A DNA stretch of 64,000 nucleotides from Leucobacter aridicollis (lineage in GTDB: Bacteria; Actinomycetota; Actinomycetes; Actinomycetales; Microbacteriaceae): assembly GCF_024399335.1 (NCBI RefSeq), contig NZ_CP075339.1, forward strand, positions 3,100,001 to 3,164,000, written 5' to 3'. Position 1 is the first letter of the stretch, and every line of letters begins with the position of its first letter. Positions 42,783 through 51,137 of this stretch are shown in pieces. The notes under the pieces were generated by a model, which did no database searches, was not told the DNA's origin, and saw only the letters and a program-made list of their open reading frames with translations. Both the position numbers and the translations under genes were made by a program.

Positions 42783-44138
42783 CTACAGCATGATGAGGCT
42801 GATCACCCAGACCGCAACGAACGCGGAGACGCCCTGAATGAGCGTCGCCGGCGTCAGCGTGCGGTACGCGGTTGCGGTCGGGATTCGGCTGAACTGCGAC
42901 ACCACCCAGAAGTACGAGTCGTTTGCGTGCGAGACAACCATCGCACCCGCGCCGATCGCGAGTACCGAGAGCACGGCACCGATGTCGCTGCCGAGCCCGA
43001 GCGCTGGCAGCAGCGGCAGCATCATCGCAGACGTTGTCACCATCGCGACTGTCGACGATCCCTGCGCGGTCTTCAACGCCGCAGACACGATGAACGGCAC
43101 CGCAATGCCGATGCCGAGCGTCGCGAGGTTGTCGGCGAGGAACGTGGTGATGCTGCTCTTGCCGAGCACGCCACCAAAGGCAGCGCCGGCCGCGGTGATC
43201 ATAAGGATCGGTGCCGAGATCGTGATGCCGTCAGCGATCTGCGCGTTGAAGCGTTCGAGCTTGCCGTTGCCTCGCAGCAGGAAGATCGCGGCGATGAGTC
43301 CGAGCGCGAGCGCCACGACGGGGGTTCCGACGAAGTTCAGTGTGGCCGCGAAGCCGCCCTCGCCAAACGGGAGCCCGGGAAGCTTCGCGATCGACGCGAG
43401 GCAGATAAGCAGGATAGGAATCAGGATCGGCAGGAACGCGACAAAGCCGTTCGGGAGCTTGCCGTACGCGGCCCTGAGGTCCTCGTAGCTTTCCTCAACC
43501 TCGCCCTCGGCGAGCGGCAGCAGTTCAACGTCGCGCTTCAGGAAGGTGTTCGCGTAGAAGAGCGCCGCAAGGGCGGACACGGCGGCAACGATGAGGCCGA
43601 GGCCGATGAGCAGGCCGAGGTGAGAGTCGACTTCGAGGTTCGCGGCGGCAGCAAGCGGGCCGGGCGTCGGCGGCACGAGGGTGTGCGTTGCGTAGAGACC
43701 GGTCATCAGCGCGATCGACATCGCGACGAGCGATACCCCTGTTCGCTTCGCGATCGCTTTGCGCAGCGAGTTCAGGATCACGAACCCCGAGTCGCAGAAC
43801 ACCGGGATCGAGACGATGTACCCGATGACCGACATCGTGAGCGTCGGGAAGCGTGTTCCGATGAGCTTAATGAGCGCGTCAGCCATCGCGATCGCCGCAC
43901 CCGAGCGTTCGAGGATCACACCGATCATCGTGCCGAAGAGGATCACGAGGCCGATGTTGCCAAGGGTCTTCCCGAACGACTCGGTGATTGTCGGAATGAT
44001 CTCTTCAACCGGGAGTCCGAAGGCGAATGCCCCGATGAAGGCGGCGCCGAGCAGCGCGAGGAACGGGGATATCTTGAACTTGGCCGTGACCAGCACGATA
44101 CTGGCGACGAGCACCAGGAGCACGATGAGATCGAGCAC
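42783..44138 (-). CDS. GntP-family gluconate/glycerate:H+ symporter
   Basis: 451 residues with about 12 membrane helices (for example LIVLLVLVASIVLVTAK, LLIGLGLIVAAVSALAALFY, LPILIPILLICLASIA). HTLVPPTPGPLAAA is the GntP-family signature, and FGTMIGVILERSGAA and DSGFVILNSL are further conserved blocks. GntP members import gluconate or related sugar acids with protons. GTG start with GAAAGAGAG upstream. Downstream of glycerate kinase with 59 bases between, and under a CdaR regulator, so D-glycerate or a sugar diacid breakdown product is the likely substrate here. Confidence 0.9.
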   Translation of the reverse strand: MLDLIVLLVLVASIVLVTAKFKISPFLALLGAAFIGAFAFGLPVEEIIPTITESFGKTLGNIGLVILFGTMIGVILERSGAAIAMADALIKLIGTRFPTLTMSVIGYIVSIPVFCDSGFVILNSLRKAIAKRTGVSLVAMSIALMTGLYATHTLVPPTPGPLAAAANLEVDSHLGLLIGLGLIVAAVSALAALFYANTFLKRDVELLPLAEGEVEESYEDLRAAYGKLPNGFVAFLPILIPILLICLASIAKLPGLPFGEGGFAATLNFVGTPVVALALGLIAAIFLLRGNGKLERFNAQIADGITISAPILMITAAGAAFGGVLGKSSITTFLADNLATLGIGIAVPFIVSAALKTAQGSSTVAMVTTSAMMLPLLPALGLGSDIGAVLSVLAIGAGAMVVSHANDSYFWVVSQFSRIPTATAYRTLTPATLIQGVSAFVAVWVISLIML

Positions 44139-44197
44139 GGTTTCTCTCTTTCTTGAATGACGACTGTGTCAGTGTGTTGAGCCGCCCGACGGCTGTG

Positions 44198-45367
44198 TCA
44201 GGCGGTGGTCTCCTGCGAGATCGCGAGCGCGACAACATTCGCTGACGTCTCTGAGATCCGGGGCTCAGCGGCTGCGACGAGGTCGGCGAGACCAGTCGGG
44301 CCTGCGGCGATCGAGAACGCGGCGGTGATGCCCGCGGCCCGGCTCTCGGCTGCGGTGAGCGCGACAGAGCCGGCGATCACGACGAGCGGCACACCGGCGG
44401 GCCGGGTGCGCGCGACAAGGTCGACGACCTTGCCGTTCACCGACTGGGCGTCAAGTTGCCCTTCGCCAGTGAGCACGAGGGTCGCCCGCGCAAGAAGTTC
44501 GGGGAGCCCGATCGCTTCGGACACCAGGTCAGCCCCGGCAACCGTCTCCGCGCCGAGAAGCGCGACCGCGGTGAGGGCGATGCCGCCCGCTGCGCCGAAG
44601 CCTGGCCTATTTGTGTAATTCTCCGCTGGCAGGTCGTTGCGTTCTGCAAGCACGGTCGCGAGCCTCGCAAGCCCGGCATCGATCACGTCGATGTCCCCGG
44701 TGCTCGCGCCCTTCTGCGGGCCAAAGACCGCGGCGGCCCCGTCGGGCCCGCAGAGCGGAAATCCGACATCGACAGCAATCTTCCACGTCGCAGCCTGGGC
44801 CCGCGGGTCGAGCCCCGTCGCGTCGACCGCTGCGATCGAGCTGAGTCCCGCCGCGCCCGGCTTCACGTCGTTGCCACCGGCGTCGAGAAACCGGACGCCG
44901 AGCGCCCGCAGGATGCCGGTGCCCCCCTCGCTCGTCGCCGAGCCGCCAACCGAGAGCAGGATCTCGGTCACTCCGTGATCGAGCGCGTCGAGCACGAGCT
45001 GCCCGACGCCGAACGTGTCGGCCTCGAGTGGTCGAAGCGCCTCGTCGCTCACCCACGGCAAGCCGTTCGCCTCTGCCGCCTCGATGATCGCTGTCGCGCC
45101 GTCCGCACTCACGCCGTAGCGTGCCGTGCGCGGCCGGCCGAGCGCGTCGAGCACACGCGCATCGCGCGCTTCGACCCCCCACGCTGCGAGCAGGCCGTCG
45201 AGTGTGCCTTCCCCGCCATCTGCGAGCGGAATCTCGATGTACTCTGCCGCGTCGCCAAGCACCTCGCGAGCCCCCGCGATCATCGCGCGCGCTGCCGCAT
45301 CGGCGGTGCAGCTGCCCTTGAACGAGTCGGGGGCTGCAACAATCACTGGGCGTTCTTTGCCTGGCAT
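44198..45367 (-). CDS. Glycerate kinase (type I, GlxK/GarK family)
   Basis: 389 residues. VIVAAPDSFKGSCTADAAAR is the N-terminal signature with the catalytic Lys region; IPLADGGEGTLDGLLAA is the second conserved block, LLSVGGSATSEGGTGIL the phosphate-binding loop, and TGEGQLDAQSVNGKVV a C-terminal active-site block. It phosphorylates D-glycerate, usually to 2-phosphoglycerate for this fold, feeding glycolysis. ATG 45367. Upstream lie two palindromic operator candidates and cdaR, downstream the GntP permease, together a uptake-and-use module. Confidence 0.93.
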   Translation of the reverse strand: MPGKERPVIVAAPDSFKGSCTADAAARAMIAGAREVLGDAAEYIEIPLADGGEGTLDGLLAAWGVEARDARVLDALGRPRTARYGVSADGATAIIEAAEANGLPWVSDEALRPLEADTFGVGQLVLDALDHGVTEILLSVGGSATSEGGTGILRALGVRFLDAGGNDVKPGAAGLSSIAAVDATGLDPRAQAATWKIAVDVGFPLCGPDGAAAVFGPQKGASTGDIDVIDAGLARLATVLAERNDLPAENYTNRPGFGAAGGIALTAVALLGAETVAGADLVSEAIGLPELLARATLVLTGEGQLDAQSVNGKVVDLVARTRPAGVPLVVIAGSVALTAAESRAAGITAAFSIAAGPTGLADLVAAAEPRISETSANVVALAISQETTA

Positions 45368-45403
45368 GCGTTTCAGCCTAGGAGCGCCGAGGGCTCCCGA
45401 ACA

Positions 45404-45461
45404 GGTGCATAGCGCACCAATGATTACCTAAAGTGCGCACGCGACTGGTGCACTATGCACC
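45404..45461. promoter_or_regulatory. Paired operator-like palindromes upstream of glycerate kinase
   Basis: GGTGCATAGCGCACC (45404-45418) and GGTGCACTATGCACC (45447-45461) share the form GGTGC-N5-GCACC, centres 43 bases apart, about four helical turns. A third short dyad GTGCGCAC lies between them at 45433-45440. Likely CdaR binding sites. Confidence 0.55.
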
Positions 45462-45481
45462 ACTTCGCGTGGGGTAGTGAG

Positions 45482-46648
45482 TCAGCGCGTGCGTGCGCTC
45501 GTCTCCCCAGCGGCCCGCTGAGCGGCGAGCGCAAGTGCGAGCACTGCCGCCTGCTCTGGAACTCGCACGTCAAAGCCGGTCCGCTCGGTGACAGTCAGAA
45601 GGTGACGCCGAACTGTGTTGCGGTGGGTATACCCAGAGCGCGAGAGTTCCGCAGCGGTCCCTGTCGCGAGGTAGGCCCCAAGCGTTTCGCGCTCGCCCGC
45701 GCTCAGATCCTGCAGCAAGCCGACAAGACTTTCTGTAAGCGTCGCCGGCAGCTGTGCTGCCGCGAGGTGCAGCAGGTGAGAGCTCGCAGCGCGCACGCCT
45801 GGCTTCAGCCACGTCGTGCGCTGAGCTGAGAGAGCGGCAAGCTGGTTTGCCTCGACCGCAAGTTTGGTCTCGCTGTGACACACACTGCCGTAGACAACGG
45901 CGGCCCCAGGCAGGAGCGCGCTGACTCGCTCGGCGAGCGCAGCGCCCGCCCCTGAACCCGCGGCGCTCCGACCATCGGTGGCGCGCTCGACACCACTCGC
46001 CAGCACCCACAGCACGCCACGTAGCGCGCCAACGACAACGTACGGCCCGAGGGCCCCGCGCAGTCGCGCGACCCTCGCCGAGTCGAATACCGCGGCGCCC
46101 GGCACTCCGCCGACTGCCGCGGCTGGAACCATGCCCGCGACAAGCACCCACGGGCCAGCCAGCGCAGGCGCGCGCTGACCGAGCGAGCCGATCGCGTCGA
46201 GCGGCCGCGAACCGTACACGAGCCGCGCGAGCACGTCGCGGTCGGCTGCATCTCGACGAGACTCCCCGGCGAGCTCAGATTCACGCTCAAACAAGAGCGC
46301 GATGGTGAGCACGAGCACAGGAGCCAGCGACTGCACCTTTTCGGGGGTGCCAGTGACGCCAACAACCCCGATCACCGTGCCGCGGTATTCGAGCGGAAGG
46401 TTCACTCCCGGCCGCTCACCCGACCGCACCGTCTCGGCGTACACGCTGACGGCCACGTTCGTTGCCGCGGCCTCCCGGGCGCCGGGATGCATCGTTCCCA
46501 CACGCGTCGCATCACTTGAGGCGATGATGAACCCTTGGGCATCCATGAGGTTCAGATTCTCTTGAATAGCCGGCGCGAGCTCGTCAACGATCCGCTGCGC
46601 GAGCGCCGAGCTCAGGTGAATCTGCTGCGGCCGCGGCTCCGCGCTCAT
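45482..46648 (-). CDS. CdaR/SdaR-family sugar-diacid regulator
   Basis: 388 residues. The N-terminal sugar-diacid recognition domain reads IVDELAPAIQENLNLMDAQG and IASSDATRVGTMHPGA, then YRGTVIGVVGVTG, all typical of CdaR. The central region is the GGDEF-like/CdaR part. The C-terminal PucR-type helix-turn-helix is at LAAYLATGTAAELSRSGYTH read as ELSRSGYTHRNTVRRHL. E. coli CdaR activates glucarate, galactarate and glycerate use; here the following genes are glycerate kinase and GntP. It begins 3 bases after the stop of the small Dabb-domain gene, so it may share that promoter. Confidence 0.9.
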   Translation of the reverse strand: MSAEPRPQQIHLSSALAQRIVDELAPAIQENLNLMDAQGFIIASSDATRVGTMHPGAREAAATNVAVSVYAETVRSGERPGVNLPLEYRGTVIGVVGVTGTPEKVQSLAPVLVLTIALLFERESELAGESRRDAADRDVLARLVYGSRPLDAIGSLGQRAPALAGPWVLVAGMVPAAAVGGVPGAAVFDSARVARLRGALGPYVVVGALRGVLWVLASGVERATDGRSAAGSGAGAALAERVSALLPGAAVVYGSVCHSETKLAVEANQLAALSAQRTTWLKPGVRAASSHLLHLAAAQLPATLTESLVGLLQDLSAGERETLGAYLATGTAAELSRSGYTHRNTVRRHLLTVTERTGFDVRVPEQAAVLALALAAQRAAGETSARTR

Positions 46649-46651
46649 GAG

Positions 46652-46954
46652 TTAGACCTCGAAGTCGACCCCGGCACGACCTGCAGCGCGCTCCTTGACA
46701 AGAGCGACGACGGCGAGGTGGTCGGGATGGGTCGCGTACACGTCGAGTGCGGCCAGATCCTCGTGGTCGCTGGCAAGCACGAGGTCCCAGTTCGCGTCAG
46801 CGTTGTAGGCGTTGAGGTGCACCTCGAGCGACAGAATGCCTGGCACGGTCTGTGGCAGCGGGCGGAGCGCCTCAGCGATCTCCGCAGCCTGGCGCGCCCG
46901 GTCTTCCTGGGTCTCGCCATTCATTTTCCAGCTCACAATGTGGCGTACAGTCAC
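46652..46954 (-). CDS. Dabb-domain (stress-responsive A/B barrel) protein
   Basis: 100 residues from GTG 46954 with GAAGGAG upstream. VRHIVSWKMNGE at the start, then PGILSLEVHLN, WDLVLASDHEDLAALDVYAT and HPDHLAVVALVKE are the Dabb/dimeric alpha-beta barrel pattern. Members include small dimeric proteins of uncertain function and some cyclases. It is directly upstream of cdaR (3 bases). Role in the glycerate module is not evident. Confidence 0.85.
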   Translation of the reverse strand: MTVRHIVSWKMNGETQEDRARQAAEIAEALRPLPQTVPGILSLEVHLNAYNADANWDLVLASDHEDLAALDVYATHPDHLAVVALVKERAAGRAGVDFEV

Positions 46955-47038
46955 GGGGTCTCCTTCAATCAGTGGGGGGCGCGCGACCCGAGTGGTCGAG
47001 CGCGACATGTGGTGCTGGGCTAGGGTGCGCCCGGCCGG

Positions 47039-47329
47039 TCAGCGCCGCCAGAACAGTTTCTTGTTCCCGGCGGCACGCCTGACCGCAGTCTCGAACTTCT
47101 CAGCGTCAACGTGCCAGATCGCGTGGCGCCTGTCGCCGATGCGTACCACGGGGATGTCTTCCGAGTGCAGGCGCGCCAACTCGGCGTCCTCAAGAATGTT
47201 CAGTTCTGCAAGCTCGGTGGCGACGCCGTCAGCAGCAAGCTCGGTGCGCACCCGCTCGACGACGTCCCGTGCGTCGTCACAGAGGTGACAGCCTGGCTTA
47301 CCGATGAGGGTGATGCGAACTGGTTCCAC
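47039..47329 (-). CDS. Glutaredoxin-family protein (DUF836-like)
   Basis: 96 residues. ITLIGKPGCHLCDDARDVVE has the C-x-x-C redox motif (CHLC) at the usual place on the first helix; ELNILEDAELARLHSEDIPVV gives the beta strand with cis-Pro (DIPVV). The C-terminal IWHVDAEKFETAVRRA completes the thioredoxin fold. Probably a small cytosolic thiol-disulfide protein; DUF836 members are uncharacterised. GTG start with no clear ribosome-binding site. Confidence 0.85.
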   Translation of the reverse strand: MEPVRITLIGKPGCHLCDDARDVVERVRTELAADGVATELAELNILEDAELARLHSEDIPVVRIGDRRHAIWHVDAEKFETAVRRAAGNKKLFWRR

Positions 47330-47420
47330 GCTGCAAGTCTAGGCCGAGGAGCCGGGCCCCGTCGTCGCGCTCCACTCCAGGGCTCGCATCGGCACGACCG
47401 TGTTGGCTAGCCTGGGTGAC

Positions 47421-48014
47421 ATGCGCAGACCTATCCAGCTCTCCGTGACCGCGGCCGCGCTCGTGCTCCTCACCGGCTGCGGTGCCGCAGTCGGCGCAGG
47501 CGGAACTCCCGGCACTGACTCTGGCACCCCAGCAGGCCCAGGCCCGTCTGAGCCGCCCGAGCCGCAGTTCAGCTTCGAGCACGTATCGTCGTGCTCCCAG
47601 GTTGAGGCCGCGGTTCAGCCTTACATCGAAGGACTCGTCCCCAACGAGGCAAACGTCGTTGATGAATGGGGCGTCAGCTGTTCATGGGAGACGGCCGATG
47701 GCGAACTCGACCCAGCGAACATTAGATCGGTATCCGTGCAACTCGCGCCCGTTGAACGTGACGCAGAAGCGCCGGACCCGAGCCTGGTCGCACAGACCGA
47801 GGGAGGCGTCGTGATCGACGACACCTGGGTCACTTCGACAGGGGGCGTCGCCTTTTCGCTCACGCTCGGCACCGCGGTCGCCGGGGCCACCGCAACAACC
47901 GTGTGGGTGCCTGGTGTCGAGGCGACTATCGGCGGCGGCACATGGGATGGCTACCCGGCGCTGGACGGCCCAGCGGCGGTCGAGGTCGTGCGTGGGTTGA
48001 TCACGCAGACCTGA
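47421..48014 (+). CDS. Secreted lipoprotein (DUF3558-like)
   Basis: 197 residues from ATG 47421. LSVTAAALVLLTGCGAAVGA is a type II signal with lipobox LTGC, followed by a Gly/Pro-rich linker. The mature domain has the two-Cys pattern SSCSQVEAAVQPYI and GVSCSWETADG reminiscent of DUF3558 lipoproteins of actinobacteria. Function unknown. Transcription ends at a strong hairpin 18 bases downstream, convergent with the bS22 gene. Confidence 0.75.
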   Translation: MRRPIQLSVTAAALVLLTGCGAAVGAGGTPGTDSGTPAGPGPSEPPEPQFSFEHVSSCSQVEAAVQPYIEGLVPNEANVVDEWGVSCSWETADGELDPANIRSVSVQLAPVERDAEAPDPSLVAQTEGGVVIDDTWVTSTGGVAFSLTLGTAVAGATATTVWVPGVEATIGGGTWDGYPALDGPAAVEVVRGLITQT

Positions 48015-48031
48015 GAAGCCGCCCGCGACGA

Positions 48032-48073
48032 AACAGCGGCCGGCAACGAAGTAATTCGTTGCCGGCCGCTGTT
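48032..48073. terminator. Perfect 19-bp terminator hairpin
   Basis: 48032-48050 pairs exactly with 48055-48073 around GTAA. It lies between the lipoprotein gene and the convergent bS22 gene and can serve both. Confidence 0.88.
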
Positions 48074-48082
48074 CAGTAGAAA

Positions 48083-48181
48083 CTACTTCTTGTTGCGACG
48101 CTGGTGGCGAGTCTTCCGAAGCAGTTTGCGGTGCTTCTTCTTGGACATACGCTTGCGGCGCTTCTTGATTACTGAACCCAT
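48083..48181 (-). CDS. Ribosomal protein bS22 / AURKAIP1-COX24 domain protein
   Basis: 32 residues: [20 protein letters not shown] then [12 protein letters not shown], almost entirely Lys/Arg/His. This matches the tiny extra 30S protein bS22 known from mycobacterial ribosomes and conserved across actinobacteria (Rv0500B type). ATG 48181. In mycobacteria it lies close to proC, as it does here (about 3 kb away). Very short but highly characteristic. Confidence 0.92.
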   Translation of the reverse strand: MGSVIKKRRKRMSKKKHRKLLRKTRHQRRNKK

Positions 48182-48281
48182 CAGTTACCTCACGTCTCTC
48201 GGGCCGTACGGGGCCTAACCGTAACGTGGCCCACAAGATCAACAGTCTACAACGCCAAGCTCGCTCGCGCGAACTGGCAGG

Positions 48282-48746
48282 TTACTCTCGCAGCTTAAAC
48301 CGCGCGACGAGCTCCTTCACTCGGTGCTCGGCGACAGCCGCCGCGCGCCCGATGCGCTCCGCCGCGCTCGCCGCCTCCTCTGGCAGCACAGGCTCGTCGT
48401 CTTGCAGCCCGGCGGGACCCGTGAGCGAAGAACCATTGCCATCGAGGTACTCGACGGTTACCTCAGTCTCGAATCCGGCCGACAGGAACGGGATCACGAA
48501 GTCCTCGACCATTTCGAGCGGTTCGGCATTCAGCGAGTAGAACCGGTGCTGCCCCTCCTCGCGAACCGTGACGAGTTCGGCGTCGCGGAGCACCTTCAGG
48601 TGCTTCGAAACTGTAGGCTGGCTGATCTCAAGCTGGTTGACAATCTCGGAGACGCTCATCTCGGCATCGTCGACATGACGATCGAGCAGCACCTGCAAGA
48701 TGTCACGTCTGGTCGCGTCTGCGATCACTCCGAAAATGTCTGGCAT
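48282..48746 (-). CDS. ArsR-type winged-helix regulator without metal-binding cysteines
   Basis: 154 residues. Winged helix at residues 5-75: ATRRDILQVLLDRHVDDAEM, then VSEIVNQLEISQPTVSKHLK (recognition helix SQPTVSKHL) and LVTVREEGQHRFYSLN. The protein has no Cys at all, so it is not a thiol-based metal sensor. A 75-residue tail (VTVEYLDGNGSSL, then an acidic and a helical Ala/Arg/Glu part) is not typical of ArsR. It is divergent from the potassium-uptake genes with 72 bases between starts, so it may control them, although family members of this actinobacterial type are often found near proC and bS22. Confidence 0.85.
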   Translation of the reverse strand: MPDIFGVIADATRRDILQVLLDRHVDDAEMSVSEIVNQLEISQPTVSKHLKVLRDAELVTVREEGQHRFYSLNAEPLEMVEDFVIPFLSAGFETEVTVEYLDGNGSSLTGPAGLQDDEPVLPEEAASAAERIGRAAAVAEHRVKELVARFKLRE

Positions 48747-48818
48747 AGACACCAGGGTATCCCGACCAGTGTGTAGCATGACAACATTGACCCCAACCGT
48801 TCGCTGAAAGAAGGAGAA

Positions 48819-50255
48819 GTGAGCTCAAGCGCACTGACGAACAGGGCTCCCTTTCAGGGGAATAGGCCGTCGTGGTTTCATGCGCTCGTGCACACCACCC
48901 CTGCCCGGTTCGCGATCCTCGTCTTTACGAGCCTCGTAGCTATCTGGACGGCGCTGCTCGCACTCCCTATCTCAAGCGCGTCAGGCGAACTCACACCGCT
49001 CGCTGATGCGCTGTTCACCGCGGTATCTGCGATCTGCGTCACGGGCCTTTCTACGATTGACATGGCGACGCACTGGTCACTCTTCGGCGAGATCGTCATT
49101 CTGCTCGGCATTCAGATCGGCGGCGTCGGCGTTCTCACCATCGCAAGCCTGCTCGGCCTGACTGTCACCCGCCGACTCGGTCTGCGGCAGCGGCTCCTCG
49201 TCGCGAGCGACACGAACCCGAACCGCACTGCTCGCGGCGCCTCCGAGAGCCAGGCAGTTGGTCTCGGCGATATCGGCGGGCTCCTCTCGGCTGTCGCAAT
49301 CAGCCTCCTCGTGATCGAGGCCGGTCTGACGCTGCTCATCACCCCCAGGCTGATGGCCGACGGCATGGACCTCTGGCATGCGCTGTGGAACGGGTTCTAC
49401 CTCGCTGCCTCCGCCTTCACGAACACGGGCTTCGTCCCACTCGCGGGTGGGCTCGAGCCGTACCTTGGCGACTACTACCTACTCACAGTGCTCGCGCTCG
49501 GCGTCTTCCTCGGCAGCATCGGCTTCCCAGTGATCTTCGCGCTGTACAGGTATGTGGTGAAGGGGTCAGAGAAGCGCCGCCACATCGGCCTGCACGCGAA
49601 GCTCACGCTCGCGACAACACTCGTGTTCGTCATTCTTGGCTGGCTGCTCATCACCTCGCTCGAGTGGAATAACCCGGCGACGCTCGGCGCTGAGCCAGTC
49701 GGCCGCACCCTGTACGACGCGTGGTACATGTCGATCATGACGCGGTCGGGCGGCCTCGGCATCATCGACCCCATGGAGATGAACGGCTCAACGCGGCTCG
49801 TTATCGACATGCTGATGTTCGTCGGGGGCGGCTCCGCCTCGACCGCCGGCGGAATCAAGGTGACCACAATCGCCGTGCTGTTCCTCGCCGCCTACGCGGA
49901 GGCCCGCGGCTACCAAGACATGCAGGCGTTTGGCAGGAGGATCCCGACAGAGGTGCTCCGAGTGGCCGTGTCCGTGCTCATCTGGGGCGCGACCATCGTG
50001 CTCATTTCGACAACAGCCATCATGCACATCGCAGGCACGACCCTCGACGAGACGCTGTTCGAGGTGATCTCTGCGTTCGGCACGTGTGGGCTGAGCACCG
50101 GCCTCTCCGAGGCATTGCCAGACGCCGGCAAGTACGTTCTTGCGGCGACGATGTGGGCGGGCCGTGTCGGCACCGTTACCCTCGCTGCCGCCGTCGCTGC
50201 GACAAGCAGGTCGCGGCTCTTCAGGTTCCCAGAGGAAAGGCCGATCGTTGGTTGA
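48819..50255 (+). CDS. TrkH/KtrB-family potassium transporter subunit
   Basis: 478 residues from GTG 48819 after AAAGGAGAA. Four repeated M-P-M units: ISAICVTGLSTIDMATHW near 70 (selectivity loop TGLST), LAASAFTNTGFVPLAGGL near 195, YMSIMTRSGGLGIIDPMEM near 310 and ISAFGTCGLSTGLSEALP near 420, each with the filter Gly. This is the KtrB/TrkH channel-like K+ transporter, probably Na+- or H+-linked. The stop is inside the start region of the partner regulatory subunit (8-base overlap), typical for ktrB-ktrA. Confidence 0.94.
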   Translation: MSSSALTNRAPFQGNRPSWFHALVHTTPARFAILVFTSLVAIWTALLALPISSASGELTPLADALFTAVSAICVTGLSTIDMATHWSLFGEIVILLGIQIGGVGVLTIASLLGLTVTRRLGLRQRLLVASDTNPNRTARGASESQAVGLGDIGGLLSAVAISLLVIEAGLTLLITPRLMADGMDLWHALWNGFYLAASAFTNTGFVPLAGGLEPYLGDYYLLTVLALGVFLGSIGFPVIFALYRYVVKGSEKRRHIGLHAKLTLATTLVFVILGWLLITSLEWNNPATLGAEPVGRTLYDAWYMSIMTRSGGLGIIDPMEMNGSTRLVIDMLMFVGGGSASTAGGIKVTTIAVLFLAAYAEARGYQDMQAFGRRIPTEVLRVAVSVLIWGATIVLISTTAIMHIAGTTLDETLFEVISAFGTCGLSTGLSEALPDAGKYVLAATMWAGRVGTVTLAAAVAATSRSRLFRFPEERPIVG

Positions 50256-50913
50256 TATTCGAAGTGATGCGCCCGTCATCGTGATCGGGCTTGGGCGCTT
50301 TGGCGCCTCAACTGCTGGCCAGCTCGACAGGCAGGACCGCGAGGTCCTTGTCGTCGACAGCAATGCAGAGCTCGTGCAGAAGTGGTCCGATCGCGTGACC
50401 CACGCGGTGCAGGCCGACGCACGATCAATGGAGGCGCTGCAGCAAATCGGCGCCGACGAGTTTCAGATCGCGGTTGTCGCGACCGGCGCCTCAATCGAGT
50501 CGAGCGTGCTCATCGCCGCGAACCTCGTCGATCTCGGGGTGCCGCAGATCTGGGCGAAGGCGATTTCGCACTCGCACGGCAAGATTCTCGAGCGCATCGG
50601 CGTAAACCACGTCATTTACCCGGAGCGCGAGGCTGGCGAGCGAGTCGCGCACCTGCTCTCGGGGGCGATGCTCGACTTCATCCAGTTCGACGACAACTAC
50701 GTCATCGCGAAAATGTACCCTCCGCGGTCAGTCCGCGGCCGCACGCTGCGCGAGAGCGGCGTGCGCACCCGGTACAGGGTGACGGTCGTCGGAGTAAAGA
50801 CCCCGGGCGAGCCATTCACCCACGCGACGCAAGACACCATGATCTCGCGACACGACCTCATTATCGTGTCGGGAACCGCCGCTGACGTCGAGCGATTCGC
50901 GACGATCGGTTAG
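50248..50913 (+). CDS. TrkA/KtrA potassium uptake regulatory subunit
   Basis: 221 residues. I place the start at TTG 50248, which overlaps the transporter stop and has GAGGAAAGG upstream. [17 protein letters not shown] is the RCK-N Rossmann motif (GxGRFG), with [12 protein letters not shown] binding the nucleotide ribose through the Asp; [18 protein letters not shown] follows. The C-terminal RCK-C domain is at [13 protein letters not shown]...[19 protein letters not shown]. It gates the membrane subunit in response to ATP/ADP or NAD(H), and in some relatives c-di-AMP. Confidence 0.93.
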   Translation: MVDIRSDAPVIVIGLGRFGASTAGQLDRQDREVLVVDSNAELVQKWSDRVTHAVQADARSMEALQQIGADEFQIAVVATGASIESSVLIAANLVDLGVPQIWAKAISHSHGKILERIGVNHVIYPEREAGERVAHLLSGAMLDFIQFDDNYVIAKMYPPRSVRGRTLRESGVRTRYRVTVVGVKTPGEPFTHATQDTMISRHDLIIVSGTAADVERFATIG

Positions 50914-50944
50914 GGGCGCCCACCCGCCCGCACACCACCTGTCA

Positions 50945-50994
50945 TCTGCACAAGAAATGCCAGAACACGACCGGACTGGCATATCGTGTGCAGA
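50945..50994. terminator. Long imperfect hairpin after the potassium-uptake operon
   Basis: 50945-50963 and 50976-50994 pair at 17 of 19 positions around a 12-base loop. It lies 31 bases after the ktrA stop. No T-tract follows, so it could instead be a regulatory stem or the remnant of a repeat element. Confidence 0.55.
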
Positions 50995-51023
50995 TCCCAC
51001 AGGAACCGGCGAACAACACGACG

Positions 51024-51083
51024 GAGGTCGGGCCTGAGGTCGGGTCGGAGGTCGGGTCGGAGATCGGACCTGAGGTCGGGCCG
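51024..51083. repeat. Five 12-bp tandem repeats in a convergent intergenic gap
   Basis: Five head-to-tail units of consensus GAGGTCGGGYCK (51024, 51036, 51048, 51060, 51072). No supported gene covers them; a 552-base frame running over proC in antisense is not credible. Role unknown. Confidence 0.75.
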
Positions 51084-51137
51084 GAGGCAGCGGGAGACAG
51101 CGCCGGCGACACAGCCGGCGCCCACCCGCCTGACCCG

